NCBI GenBank assembly: GCA_023460535.1
Contig: JAEWPV010000018.1
Location: forward strand, 1 to 64,000
Length of the DNA: 64,000 nt
Origin: Bacillota bacterium
GTDB lineage: Bacteria > Bacillota > Clostridia > Oscillospirales > Ruminococcaceae
Reading direction: 5' to 3'
Below, in pieces: positions 25,673-34,281 of the stretch. Below the pieces are notes generated by a model, which was not told the origin of the DNA, made no database searches, and worked only from the letters and a program-made list of their open reading frames with translations. The position numbers and the translations under genes were made by a program. The stretch's first letter is position 1; every line of letters begins with the position of its first letter.

Positions 25673-26959
25673 TTGGAAAAGTTTGTAGTAACCGGTGGAA
25701 ATCCGCTGGTCGGCGAGGTTAACATCAGCGGCGCAAAGAATGCCGCGGTTGCCATAATTCCCGCTACCATCCTGGCCGCCGGCCCCTGCGTACTTGAAAA
25801 TGTTCCAAATATTCGCGACACCTCCATCATCCTGAAGATTCTTCACGAGATGGGCGCAAAAATTCGGTATTTAGATAAAACAACGGTAGAGATAGACACC
25901 GCCAGAATTAGCTCCCACGTTGTGTCGTACGACATGGCGCGTCATCTGCGCGCCTCGTACTACCTGCTTGGCGTGCTAATCGGACGGTTTGGTAAGGCGA
26001 TGGTTCCGCTGCCGGGCGGATGCTATTTTGGCGTAAGACCCATAGACCAGCACATCAAGGGCTTTGAATCACTCGGCGCGGAGGTTGAGATTGTAAGCGG
26101 CGGTATCGTCAGTGTACAGTCCGAGTCGTTGTTTGGCGCCCCGATATTCCTGGATGTCGTTTCGGTTGGTGCGACCATGAACATCATGCTTGCGGCGGTT
26201 CGTGCGCCGGGGCTTACGGTTATAGAAAATGCGGCGAAGGAACCGCATATCGTAGACCTTGCAAACTTTTTAAACTCCATGGGTGCCGATGTGCGCGGTG
26301 CAGGTACCGATGTAATCAAGATACGCGGCGTACAGCGTCTGCACGGCGCCAACTACTCCATTATCCCCGACCAGATCGAAGCGGGCACCTACATGGTGGC
26401 GGCAGCCGCTACGCGCGGCGATGTTGTGGTCCGGAATGTGATTCCTAAGCATCTTGAGCCGATTACCAACAAGCTGCGTAAGATGGGCGTAGAGGTCACC
26501 GAATACGACGAGTCGGTTCACGTCAAACGCTCGGGAGATCTGATGCGCACCAATGTCAAGACACTCCCGCACCCCGGCTTTCCCACCGATATGCAGCCCC
26601 AAATGACGGCGCTGCTTACACTGGCAAAGGGAACAAGCATTGTGACCGAAGGCGTATGGGATAACCGCTTCCGTTATGTGGACGAGCTTCACCGCATGGG
26701 TGCGTCTATTCAGGTAGACGGCAAGGTGGCGGTGGTTGAGGGTAAAGGCTACTTAACCGGAGCACCCGTTAAGGCGACCGACCTGCGCGCCGGTGCGGCA
26801 CTTGTAATCGCGGCACTAGCGGCGGAGGGCGTTACCGAGATTGAGGATATTCAGCACGTAGAGCGCGGCTACGAAGAGATGGAACGAAAGCTTCGGATGA
26901 TGGGAGCGGACATTAAGAAGATTGATATCCCCAGCGATGCACTGCCTGCCGCCTTATAG
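25673..26959 (+). CDS. murA: UDP-N-acetylglucosamine 1-carboxyvinyltransferase, first paralog
   Basis: A 428-residue MurA that adds enolpyruvate from PEP to UDP-GlcNAc, the first committed step of peptidoglycan synthesis. SGAKNAAV holds the substrate-binding Lys22. Cys117 in PGGCYFGVRP is the fosfomycin-sensitive catalytic residue. Length is normal. TTG is the start, with GGGGAG upstream. A second MurA lies at 55886 in the dcw cluster. Two MurA copies are common in low-GC Gram-positives. A TATAAT box at 25550-25555 lacks a well-placed -35. Confidence 0.93.
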   Translation: MEKFVVTGGNPLVGEVNISGAKNAAVAIIPATILAAGPCVLENVPNIRDTSIILKILHEMGAKIRYLDKTTVEIDTARISSHVVSYDMARHLRASYYLLGVLIGRFGKAMVPLPGGCYFGVRPIDQHIKGFESLGAEVEIVSGGIVSVQSESLFGAPIFLDVVSVGATMNIMLAAVRAPGLTVIENAAKEPHIVDLANFLNSMGADVRGAGTDVIKIRGVQRLHGANYSIIPDQIEAGTYMVAAAATRGDVVVRNVIPKHLEPITNKLRKMGVEVTEYDESVHVKRSGDLMRTNVKTLPHPGFPTDMQPQMTALLTLAKGTSIVTEGVWDNRFRYVDELHRMGASIQVDGKVAVVEGKGYLTGAPVKATDLRAGAALVIAALAAEGVTEIEDIQHVERGYEEMERKLRMMGADIKKIDIPSDALPAAL

Positions 26960-26973
26960 AATAGTTTTATTAC

Positions 26974-27001
26974 AAGGACCAGGCAGATTGCTTAGGTCCT
27001 T
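26974..27001 (+). terminator. Possible weak terminator after murA
   Basis: AAGGACC/GGTCCTT form a 7-bp perfect stem with a 14-base loop, 15 bases after the stop codon. The following sequence is only moderately T-rich. Confidence 0.35.
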
Positions 27002-27067
27002 TGGCATATTTTGCCCGGCGCCGTAAGCTTGCTTGCATAGGCAAACAGAACGAAAAGGGTGACAATG

Positions 27068-27508
27068 ATGAGTAAAGACGTAATAATCCGACCCGCGCAG
27101 CCCGGGGACGCAAACGCGCTCTATCGCGTGAACCGCGACGCGCTCGGTTATGATTATCCACTCGAGCAAACTCGTGAGAGGCTAAACGCTGTGCTGGAAG
27201 CCGGGCGCGACCGCGTGTTTGTGGCAGAGCTTGACGGCGAACTCGTGGGGTATATCCACTGTGCCGACTACGATTGCATCTATCAGCACTCGCTCAAAAA
27301 CATTCTCGCCTTGGCGGTTTTGGAACAGGTGAGGGGAGAAGGCGTCGGCAAGGCGTTGCTTACCACGGCCGAGAATTGGGCAAAGGAATGCGGCAGTAAG
27401 GGCGTTCGACTTGTGTCGGGTTTTAACCGCATGGGTGCGCACGGTTTTTATCTTGCCTGTGGCTATACCGACCGCAAGAACCAAAAGAACTTTATCAAAT
27501 ACTTTTAA
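27068..27508 (+). CDS. GNAT acetyltransferase
   Basis: A 146-residue N-acetyltransferase of the RimI-like GNAT type: VFVAELDGELVGYIHC forms the central strands, VLEQVRGEGVGKALL is the acetyl-CoA loop, and FNRMGAHGFYLACGY is the terminal motif. The substrate is unknown. Two adjacent ATGs (27065 and 27068) and a GTG at 27059 are possible starts; spacing from AAAAGGG favours the ATGs. It opens a run of plus-strand genes to 30800. Confidence 0.85.
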   Translation: MSKDVIIRPAQPGDANALYRVNRDALGYDYPLEQTRERLNAVLEAGRDRVFVAELDGELVGYIHCADYDCIYQHSLKNILALAVLEQVRGEGVGKALLTTAENWAKECGSKGVRLVSGFNRMGAHGFYLACGYTDRKNQKNFIKYF

Positions 27509-27547
27509 ATACGATTGTTTACATATGAAACGGAAGGATGTGCCCGA

Positions 27548-28339
27548 ATGGCAATGGTTTGCCCGCTATACAGCGGAAGCAGCGGCAACGCCACCTTTGT
27601 GGGCGACAGCGACGGAGGCATTCTGGTGGATGTCGGTGTAAGCTGCAGGGCGGTTAAAACCGGGCTGGAGAGCATCGGGCAAAGCTTGAATCAGATTCAC
27701 GCTATCTTCATCACCCACGAGCATATCGACCACATCAGAGGGCTGAAGGTATTATTAAAGAACTACCGCATCCCGCTGTTTGCCTCGGCCGGTACGCTGG
27801 ATTTTCTGGAACAGAACGATTATCTCTCTGCGGGCTGTGACGTATCGGTCATCACCCCCGACGGGCAGTACATACATGATATGCGCATCACCCCGTTTCA
27901 CACCCCGCATGATGCCGCCGAGAGCATGGGCTTTTCGGTGAAAACCGAAAACGGCAGGCGCATCTGCATCGCCACCGACCTCGGCTTTATCACCGACGAG
28001 GTGCGCGATAATCTGTGCGGCAGCGACCTTGTTGTGCTGGAGTCTAACTACGACAAGCGTATGCTGGAATGCGGTGGGTACCCGTACTATCTCAAACGGC
28101 GCATACTAGGGCAAACGGGGCATCTCTCCAACGAGCATTGCGCCGAGGAGCTGTGTTATCTTGCCGCAAACGGTACCACGCGTTTTTTTCTTGCGCACCT
28201 AAGCCGCGAAAACAACGTGCCCGAGCTTGCCCTGCAAACGGCAATGGCGGCGCTTACCTGCGGCGGGTTTGAGTTCGGCACGGATTATCTGCTGGAGGTG
28301 GCAAGCCGCAACGCCCCAAGCCGCCCCATGCTGTTGTAA
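27548..28339 (+). CDS. Metallo-beta-lactamase fold hydrolase, WalJ/YycJ-like
   Basis: A 263-residue metal-dependent hydrolase. It starts with PLYSGSSGNATFV and holds the zinc motif THEHIDH at 56-62 plus a later LESNYD and FFLAHLSREN pattern, as in the WalJ (YycJ) group. WalJ homologs are nucleases connected in Bacillus to the WalRK cell-wall operon; here no walRK is adjacent. It is directly followed by rlmH, its usual neighbour at the Bacillus walRK locus. ATG 27548 has AAGGATG upstream. Confidence 0.88.
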   Translation: MAMVCPLYSGSSGNATFVGDSDGGILVDVGVSCRAVKTGLESIGQSLNQIHAIFITHEHIDHIRGLKVLLKNYRIPLFASAGTLDFLEQNDYLSAGCDVSVITPDGQYIHDMRITPFHTPHDAAESMGFSVKTENGRRICIATDLGFITDEVRDNLCGSDLVVLESNYDKRMLECGGYPYYLKRRILGQTGHLSNEHCAEELCYLAANGTTRFFLAHLSRENNVPELALQTAMAALTCGGFEFGTDYLLEVASRNAPSRPMLL

Positions 28340-28365
28340 TAGCACGGGTTAATTGAGGTGCAAAG

Positions 28366-28848
28366 ATGATAGGTGTTACCCTGATATGTGTCGGAAAGCT
28401 CAAGGAGGACTACCTGCGCGCGGCATGTGCGGAGTATCAAAAACGTTTGGGAGCCTTTTGCAAGCTTTCTATAATAGAAATTGCCGAAGCACGGTTGAGC
28501 GACCGTCCCTCGCAGGCGCAGATTGACGCGGCGCTTGCCGAGGAGGGCGCGCGGATTCTTGCCAAAATACCGGTGGGCTGCTACGCGGCGGCATTGTGCA
28601 TCGAAGGGCAGAAGCTGTCAAGCGAGCAGCTTGCCGCAAGCATTGCGACGCTGTCGGCAAGCGGCACCAGCGCATTTGCGTTTGTAATCGGCGGCTCGTT
28701 CGGGCTAAGTGACGAGGTTAAGGCTGCGTGTCGGCTGCGGCTTTCCATGTCCGATATGACGTTTGCCCATCAACTGGCTCGGGTGATGCTGCTGGAGCAG
28801 GTATACCGTGCGTTTTCCATCAACGCGAACACCAAGTATCACAAGTAA
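28366..28848 (+). CDS. rlmH: 23S rRNA pseudouridine1915 N3-methyltransferase RlmH
   Basis: A 160-residue SPOUT methyltransferase that methylates pseudouridine 1915 in helix 69 of 23S rRNA on whole ribosomes. VGKLKEDYLRAACAEYQKRL opens the family pattern. The SAM knot lies at FVIGGSFGLSDEV, and the protein ends in the typical NTKYHK. An ATG start with a GAGGTG site is present. It sits 26 bases after the WalJ-like gene. Confidence 0.95.
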   Translation: MIGVTLICVGKLKEDYLRAACAEYQKRLGAFCKLSIIEIAEARLSDRPSQAQIDAALAEEGARILAKIPVGCYAAALCIEGQKLSSEQLAASIATLSASGTSAFAFVIGGSFGLSDEVKAACRLRLSMSDMTFAHQLARVMLLEQVYRAFSINANTKYHK

Positions 28849-28909
28849 AATGTCTGCAAGGACGAAAAATATCAAAACAAAGCGCGACATTAACAGAGGT
28901 GGTGACGGC

Positions 28910-30445
28910 TTGTTTGCAAGGCTTGACAGCATAGGGCTATTCGGCGTGGATGCCTACGGCGTAAGCGTCGAGGCGGACGTGGCGCGCGGTATGCCGTCGT
29001 TTGACATCGTGGGACTGCCCGACGCATCGGTGCGCGAGGCACGTGACCGTGTGCGCGCGGCGGCGAAGAACAACGGCTATGATGTGCCCCTTGGTCGCAT
29101 TACGGTAAACCTTGCGCCCGCCGACGTGAAAAAGGCGGGGCCGCTGTACGATCTGCCTATCCTGCTCTCTATCCTGTGCGCGTCGGGTGCCGTTACGCTG
29201 CCTGCGCCCAAAACCGCATATATTGGCGAGCTGTCCTTGTCCGGAGAGGTCAAGGCGGTAAACGGTGTGCTACCTATGGCAATCTACGCGCGTGAAAGTG
29301 GCTTTGCGCGTCTGTTTATTCCCGCCGAGAACGCCGCCGAGGCTTCGGCGGTAGACGGAATTGAAATCTACGCGGTAACGCGTTTTACCGAGATTCTATC
29401 CTTCTTGTCCGGCGAATGTGTACTTACCCCTGTTTCGCAGCAAACGTTTTCTCAGCCGCCCGAGCCCCCCTTTCTCGATTTCGCCGACGTGAAGGGTCAG
29501 CAAGGCGCAAAGCGCGCGCTGGAGGTTGCGGCGGCAGGCGGGCACAACGTCATATTGGTCGGTTCTCCGGGTGCAGGTAAAAGCATGCTTGCAAAGCGTC
29601 TGCCCGGCATTTTGCCCGACCTGACGTTTGACGAGGCGATACAGGTAACAAAGCTTCATTCCATCGCCGGGCTGCTGCCCAAAGGGCAGCCCATGATACG
29701 CACCCGACCCTTTCGCTCACCGCACCACACCGTTTCCCCCGCGGCGCTATCGGGCGGCGGCAGCATTCCAAAGCCGGGCGAGATATCGCTTGCACACTGC
29801 GGTGTATTGTTTTTGGACGAGCTGCCCGAGTTTAACCGCATCGCCATCGAGGTCATGCGCCAGCCCATCGAGGATGGCACAGTTACCATTGCGCGGGTTA
29901 ACGGTACGCTTTCGTACCCCTGCGCCATCATGCTGGTGGCCGCCATGAATCCCTGTCCCTGCGGCTACTTCGGGCACCCAACCAGACCCTGCCGCTGCTC
30001 GGATAAAGCGGTGGCGAACTACCTGTCCCGCATCTCGGGGCCGCTGCTCGACCGGGTGGATATTCACGTAGAGGTCATGCCGGTGGAATACAAGTCGCTT
30101 TCTGGCTCAAGCGCAAAAGAGGAATCCTCCGCCGATATCAGGGAAAGGGTAAACCGTGCGAGAGCCGTTGCGCAAGAGCGTTTTTCTGTTACCAACGCCT
30201 CCTGCAACGCGCGTCTGCCCGATGGGGTCTTAAACGAGGTGTGCAGCTTAACAGACGACGCAAAACGCCTGCTCGAACGCTCGTTTGAGCGTCTGGGTCT
30301 TTCCGCTCGCGCGCACAACCGCATCCTTAAAGTTGCTCGCACCATCGCGGATCTGGATGAAAGCAAGCAGATTGATTCAAAGCATATATCCGAGGCTATA
30401 CAATACCGCAGCCTGGACCGAAAGTATTGGCAGCACAGGCTGTAA
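28910..30445 (+). CDS. comM: YifB/ComM family Mg chelatase-like ATPase
   Basis: A 511-residue AAA+ protein with an N-terminal lon-like domain (SFDIVGLPDASVREARDRV) and an AAA+ core with Walker A GSPGAGKS at 218-225 and Walker B VLFLDELPEF. A zinc-like cluster NPCPCGYFGHPTRPCRC follows, then a C-terminal helical domain. ComM is a branch-migration helicase in natural transformation of Gram-negative species; the role in Clostridia is not proven. The start is TTG 28910, with AGAGGTGGTG upstream. An ATG at 28850 is in frame but lacks a ribosome site. Confidence 0.92.
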   Translation: MFARLDSIGLFGVDAYGVSVEADVARGMPSFDIVGLPDASVREARDRVRAAAKNNGYDVPLGRITVNLAPADVKKAGPLYDLPILLSILCASGAVTLPAPKTAYIGELSLSGEVKAVNGVLPMAIYARESGFARLFIPAENAAEASAVDGIEIYAVTRFTEILSFLSGECVLTPVSQQTFSQPPEPPFLDFADVKGQQGAKRALEVAAAGGHNVILVGSPGAGKSMLAKRLPGILPDLTFDEAIQVTKLHSIAGLLPKGQPMIRTRPFRSPHHTVSPAALSGGGSIPKPGEISLAHCGVLFLDELPEFNRIAIEVMRQPIEDGTVTIARVNGTLSYPCAIMLVAAMNPCPCGYFGHPTRPCRCSDKAVANYLSRISGPLLDRVDIHVEVMPVEYKSLSGSSAKEESSADIRERVNRARAVAQERFSVTNASCNARLPDGVLNEVCSLTDDAKRLLERSFERLGLSARAHNRILKVARTIADLDESKQIDSKHISEAIQYRSLDRKYWQHRL

Positions 30446-30503
30446 TCCGAACGGGTGTCATTCTGTTTTCCATATAACAGGTAGTGAAAGGACGGTAAAA
30501 ACA

Positions 30504-30800
30504 ATGATCAAACACATCGTATGCTGGAACTTCAAAGACAGCTTCGGCGGAATGGACAAGCACCAGATTATCAGCAAGGTGAAAAACGACATAGAGGCAC
30601 TCGTAGGCGTTGTGCCCGGGTTGCTCCACGCAGAGGTCGGAGAGGGCATAAACCCCAGCGGCTACGAATGCTGCCTGTACTCGGAGCTGGAATCCACCGA
30701 GGCGCTGGCGGTATACCAAAGCCACCCCGCCCACCAAAAGGTAAAGGATTTTGTGGCAAACGTCGCCACGTCGCGCATGGTGTGTGATTACGAGATATAG
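30504..30800 (+). CDS. Dabb (stress-responsive A/B barrel) protein
   Basis: A 98-residue Dabb-domain protein beginning MIKHIVCWNFKD. It keeps the family's central VPGLLHAEVG strand and the YQSHPAHQKVKDFV helix. Such proteins form small ferredoxin-like dimers, and most bacterial ones are uncharacterised. AAAGGACGG precedes the ATG. It lies 58 bases after comM and ends the plus-strand run at a strong terminator. Confidence 0.85.
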   Translation: MIKHIVCWNFKDSFGGMDKHQIISKVKNDIEALVGVVPGLLHAEVGEGINPSGYECCLYSELESTEALAVYQSHPAHQKVKDFVANVATSRMVCDYEI

Positions 30801-30829
30801 TCCGGTTTATTAAACCGCAGCGCGAGGAG

Positions 30830-30857
30830 TGAAAAAAGGCGGGGTGATACCCGCCTT
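30830..30857. terminator. Bidirectional terminator between the Dabb and YhhN genes
   Basis: GGCGGG/CCCGCC with a small loop is flanked by six A on the left and TTTT on the right, between convergent genes. Confidence 0.8.
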
Positions 30858-30903
30858 TTCCCACGCAATATTGAAGTGAAACGCACAACTCAGGTCGTTT
30901 ATT

Positions 30904-31584
30904 TTATGTAAAGAATATACTCAGCGCAAACAAAAGCTGCGCAAGGTAATAGGTAAGGGTTACGGCAGCCGACATCGCAGCGTTATGTTTGCAGGGGGGA
31001 TGAAAGCTCTTTAGCGTCAGCATAAAGTCGGATGCCACAAACAATGCGCCGCCCGCTGTCAGCATAATGGCAAGGATGGATGTCCCACCCATGTACCACA
31101 CCGATAGCGCCTTGGTAAACATAAACACGATAGCGGCAAGGTACAGCATACACATCGGCGCAACCCTGCCAAAACTAAGGCGCAGCCTCCGAAAGACCAA
31201 ATACACGGCGGTAAACAGGACGCAAGACACCGCAAGGTCGGCAATCAAAAACGGCGCCACCCGCATAAACGCAGTGGCAAACAGGCAGTGCGCCGTAAAA
31301 AACGCGGCGACTCCGCAGGCTAGCGCGTAACGTGTAAATGCGGTTTCACGCCGCTGCAGCTGAATAAAAACATCCCCAACCAGTGAGAAAATCAGCGCAA
31401 GCAGCATCGGCACAAAATAGGCGGTGTTTCCCGCACTGCGTATAAAGCAGACCCACGCAATCAGCACAAACAGGGTACTTGTCACAGTCTTTAATACAAG
31501 CTGGGGGGCAAACCCCTCACGCAAGGAGCGGCGGATATACCAGCAAAGCGAAACCCCGTACAAAACGCACAGCAAAACGCACAT
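30904..31584 (-). CDS. YhhN family membrane protein (lysoplasmalogenase-like)
   Basis: A 226-residue polytopic membrane protein of the YhhN family, with about seven to eight transmembrane helices. It keeps the family's conserved ALIFSLVGDVFIQ and LFVASDFMLTLK segments with their acidic residues. Characterised relatives cleave the vinyl ether of lysoplasmalogens, and anaerobic Clostridia do make plasmalogens, so the same role is plausible. The start is ATG 31584 with AAAGGA upstream; the ATG at 31614 lies only six bases after a TATAAT box and is unlikely. Monocistronic. Confidence 0.8.
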   Translation of the reverse strand: MCVLLCVLYGVSLCWYIRRSLREGFAPQLVLKTVTSTLFVLIAWVCFIRSAGNTAYFVPMLLALIFSLVGDVFIQLQRRETAFTRYALACGVAAFFTAHCLFATAFMRVAPFLIADLAVSCVLFTAVYLVFRRLRLSFGRVAPMCMLYLAAIVFMFTKALSVWYMGGTSILAIMLTAGGALFVASDFMLTLKSFHPPCKHNAAMSAAVTLTYYLAQLLFALSIFFT

Positions 31585-31847
31585 AAAACACGCATCCTTT
31601 CCCGATGTTGTCATATCTAATTATACCATAAGAATACCATTGTATGACAGTTGTTTTGTCCGAGGGCGTAGCCCTGTAGCTTAGAACCAACTGGTTTTAA
31701 TTTATTTGTTAATCGATAATATTTTGTCAAAAAAACTGCAATAAACAGGGTGGTATAACGCACTGATACGATATGGGGTTGGGGCTGCGACCCAACCGCA
31801 ACTGGACAACAGGGAGCAAAACGCAAAGAAAGGACAAGGAACTGATC

Positions 31848-32873
31848 TTGAGCTTTATACAGGTAAAAAATCTGCGCAAGGTTTACCACATCGGCAGCGA
31901 AAAGGTCGTCGCCCTCAACGATATCAACCTGAACATTGAGCGCGGCGAGATTTTGTGTATTCTCGGCACCTCCGGTTCGGGTAAATCTACGCTGCTCAAT
32001 ATGCTGGCGGGACTGGAGAAGCCCACGCGCGGCACCATACAAATCGGCAAGTCGGATGTCGGAAAGTTGTCGGAGAACAAGCTGGCGATGTTTCGGCAAA
32101 AGCATGTCGGGTTCATCTTTCAGTCGTACAACCTAATGCCGTCACTTACCGCCATAGAAAACGTGGCAATGCCGCTGATGTTTCGGGGCATAGGCAAGGC
32201 AAAGCGAAACCGCCTTGCGCTGAAGATGCTCACCGAGGTGGGGCTAAAAAGCAGGGCAAAGCACAAGCCGACGCAGATGTCCGGCGGTCAGCAGCAGCGC
32301 GTAGGCATAGCGCGCGCGTTTGTGGCAAGACCGAAGATTGTATTTGCGGACGAGCCCACCGGAAACCTCGACACCAAAACCACCCTCGACGTTATGAGCC
32401 TGATGGTCAGGATGTCGCGCGAGAACAACCAGACCTTCATTCTGGTAACCCACGATAAGGAAATCAGCCTGTTCGCCGACCGCGTCATTCATATCATCGA
32501 CGGCATCATCGAGCGCGACGAAAAGGTAACCCCAGAGCAGCGCGCGGAGCTCGACGCCCAGCTAGCCGAGCTTGCCCTAGAAAAAGAGCAGCTTGCGGCA
32601 CAGGAGGCTGAGGAGCGGGAGCAGCGCAAGAAAAAACGCGCAGAAGCCGCCCAAAACAAAAAGCTTAAACGAAAAAAGCCTCCCAAACCGCCAAAGCAAC
32701 CCAAAAACAACGGCGCGCAGGCGCCCCCAAACGAAAAACGCGGGTTACATAAGCTGTTTTCAAAAAAAGCAAAGCAAACGCAACCCGTTGGCGTACAAGC
32801 CGAACCAAGCAATACAAGCGAAAGCGACACAAACGAGCAGGGAGAGGTTACAAATGAACAGATGCAAAACTAA
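31848..32873 (+). CDS. MacB/LolD-type ABC ATPase with a long charged C-terminal tail
   Basis: A 341-residue ATPase. Residues 1-225 form a normal LolD/MacB nucleotide-binding domain: Walker A GTSGSGKST (40-48), signature MSGGQQQ (144-150), Walker B IVFADEP (165-171). The extra 115 residues begin as a Glu/Gln/Lys coiled coil (LAELALEKEQLAAQEAEERE) and become a Lys/Pro/Asn-rich disordered tail. It serves the FtsX-like permease two genes downstream. TTG 31848 follows AAGGA and matches the domain start. It overlaps the next gene by 20 bases. Confidence 0.9.
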   Translation: MSFIQVKNLRKVYHIGSEKVVALNDINLNIERGEILCILGTSGSGKSTLLNMLAGLEKPTRGTIQIGKSDVGKLSENKLAMFRQKHVGFIFQSYNLMPSLTAIENVAMPLMFRGIGKAKRNRLALKMLTEVGLKSRAKHKPTQMSGGQQQRVGIARAFVARPKIVFADEPTGNLDTKTTLDVMSLMVRMSRENNQTFILVTHDKEISLFADRVIHIIDGIIERDEKVTPEQRAELDAQLAELALEKEQLAAQEAEEREQRKKKRAEAAQNKKLKRKKPPKPPKQPKNNGAQAPPNEKRGLHKLFSKKAKQTQPVGVQAEPSNTSESDTNEQGEVTNEQMQN

Positions 32874-34281
32874 AAGATGGATGGCGCTTTTTACAGGCGT
32901 GTTAATTATAGCCACAATGATTTTGTCTTCAATTCCGGTTTATGCGGAATTGGGTAGTCTTATAGGTGATTCCGCTTATATTGAGAAGGTGACAGTACCA
33001 CTCACAAAAAATGCGGAAGGATTATATGATATCACTGTGCGTTTTGTCGGATATGACGACGAGTATAATGGTTCAGTCGCTATTATAGCACCTTGTAGTG
33101 TAACCCCAAAAGATGTTAACGGAATGACAGCTAGTATTGGCGACAAAGTACTTGATAGTAAGGATGTAACAGATATAAATGGCAACCCAAGAACTGTTTG
33201 TCGCTTTGAAATAAAGTTCTACAATTTAGTAGTTCCTTTTGGAAGTAACTCATTTTCTATGACGGTTACAAGAAGTGACGGTAAAATAGTTTATTTTGCA
33301 AAAGAATTTGATTATTTGGGCAGTAATGGCAACTCCAGCAGCGGAGGGCTAAATCCTGGAACAAATGACGGTGGTGCTGACGAAAATGACAAAGAGACCC
33401 CTATCGCGTCTCTCAAACCCCACCTGATTGTGGATAGCTACTCTTACGGAGAGGCGGTGGCGGGCAAGGATGTGCCCGTGACCTTTACACTAAAAAACAC
33501 CAGCGCAAACAGGGTTATCCGCAACGTGGTGTTAACCGTGAAGGCTTCGGGCGACCTGCGCATTAAAAGTGCGTCCGACACCATCTTTGTCGACAGCATT
33601 CTCCCCGGCAAGACCATCACCAAATCGATGAACTTCTTCCTCGGTGCCGGAGTAAAAACCGACGTGCAGGACATTTCCATCTCCTCCACCTTTGAGTATT
33701 TCGATATTGAAGGGCGGGATGCCGTAGCGGGCGGCGACAACATCACCATCTCCATCCCCACCGATACGATAGAGCGGGTGCGTATCCAAAAGGCAGAGCT
33801 ACCCGAAATGCTCTACCCCGGCTCGGAGGAGGAGATTACCTATTCGGTAATCAACGCGGGCTTTAACACCCTGTATAACTGCGAGATTAAAGTGGTAGAC
33901 GAAGAGGGCACCGAGTACGCATACGCCTATGTCGGCAGCTTGGATCCCTCTAAATCGGTCAGCGAAACCTACCTGCCTATCGTGTTTGACACCCCGGGCG
34001 AAAAGAACCTGAAGTTTGTGTTTACATACGAAAACGAAAAGCTGCAAACAGGCGAGGTAACCCGCGACTTTAAAGCCAGCGTAATGGAGATGCCCATTTA
34101 CGAAGAACCGCCCATTAACCCGTTCCCCGAAGAACCAATGCCCGAAGAACCGCAGGGCATGGCACCTTGGTTGTTGTGGGTACTCATCGGCGGCGGCGTG
34201 CTGGTTGCCGTAATCGTAACGGTAGTGGTAATCAAGGCGGTTAAGAAAAAGAGGGGCGAGCTGGACGATGAGGATATTTGA
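32854..34281 (+). CDS. Secreted, C-terminally anchored CARDB-like protein of the ABC operon
   Basis: A 475-residue surface protein. The N-terminal signal peptide ends at VYA (residue 31). A beta-rich domain (about 32-165), a Gly/Asn/Asp linker near 165-190, repeated immunoglobulin/CARDB-like modules (about 195-420), a Pro/Glu-rich hinge (PPINPFPEEPMPEEP) and one transmembrane helix (WLLWVLIGGGVLVAVIVTVVV) with a basic end follow. It lies between ATPase and permease, overlapping both, so it likely works with the transporter as an extracellular adaptor. The first 500 bases are notably AT-rich, the rest is not. No specific name recognised. Confidence 0.75.
   Translation: MNRCKTKRWMALFTGVLIIATMILSSIPVYAELGSLIGDSAYIEKVTVPLTKNAEGLYDITVRFVGYDDEYNGSVAIIAPCSVTPKDVNGMTASIGDKVLDSKDVTDINGNPRTVCRFEIKFYNLVVPFGSNSFSMTVTRSDGKIVYFAKEFDYLGSNGNSSSGGLNPGTNDGGADENDKETPIASLKPHLIVDSYSYGEAVAGKDVPVTFTLKNTSANRVIRNVVLTVKASGDLRIKSASDTIFVDSILPGKTITKSMNFFLGAGVKTDVQDISISSTFEYFDIEGRDAVAGGDNITISIPTDTIERVRIQKAELPEMLYPGSEEEITYSVINAGFNTLYNCEIKVVDEEGTEYAYAYVGSLDPSKSVSETYLPIVFDTPGEKNLKFVFTYENEKLQTGEVTRDFKASVMEMPIYEEPPINPFPEEPMPEEPQGMAPWLLWVLIGGGVLVAVIVTVVVIKAVKKKRGELDDEDI

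Noticed and set aside
31746..31765. T-box-like GGGTGGTA sequence before the ABC operon
   Set aside because: The rest of the T-box consensus (ACCGCG), the antiterminator and the specifier stem are absent, and the downstream genes are not amino acid related.
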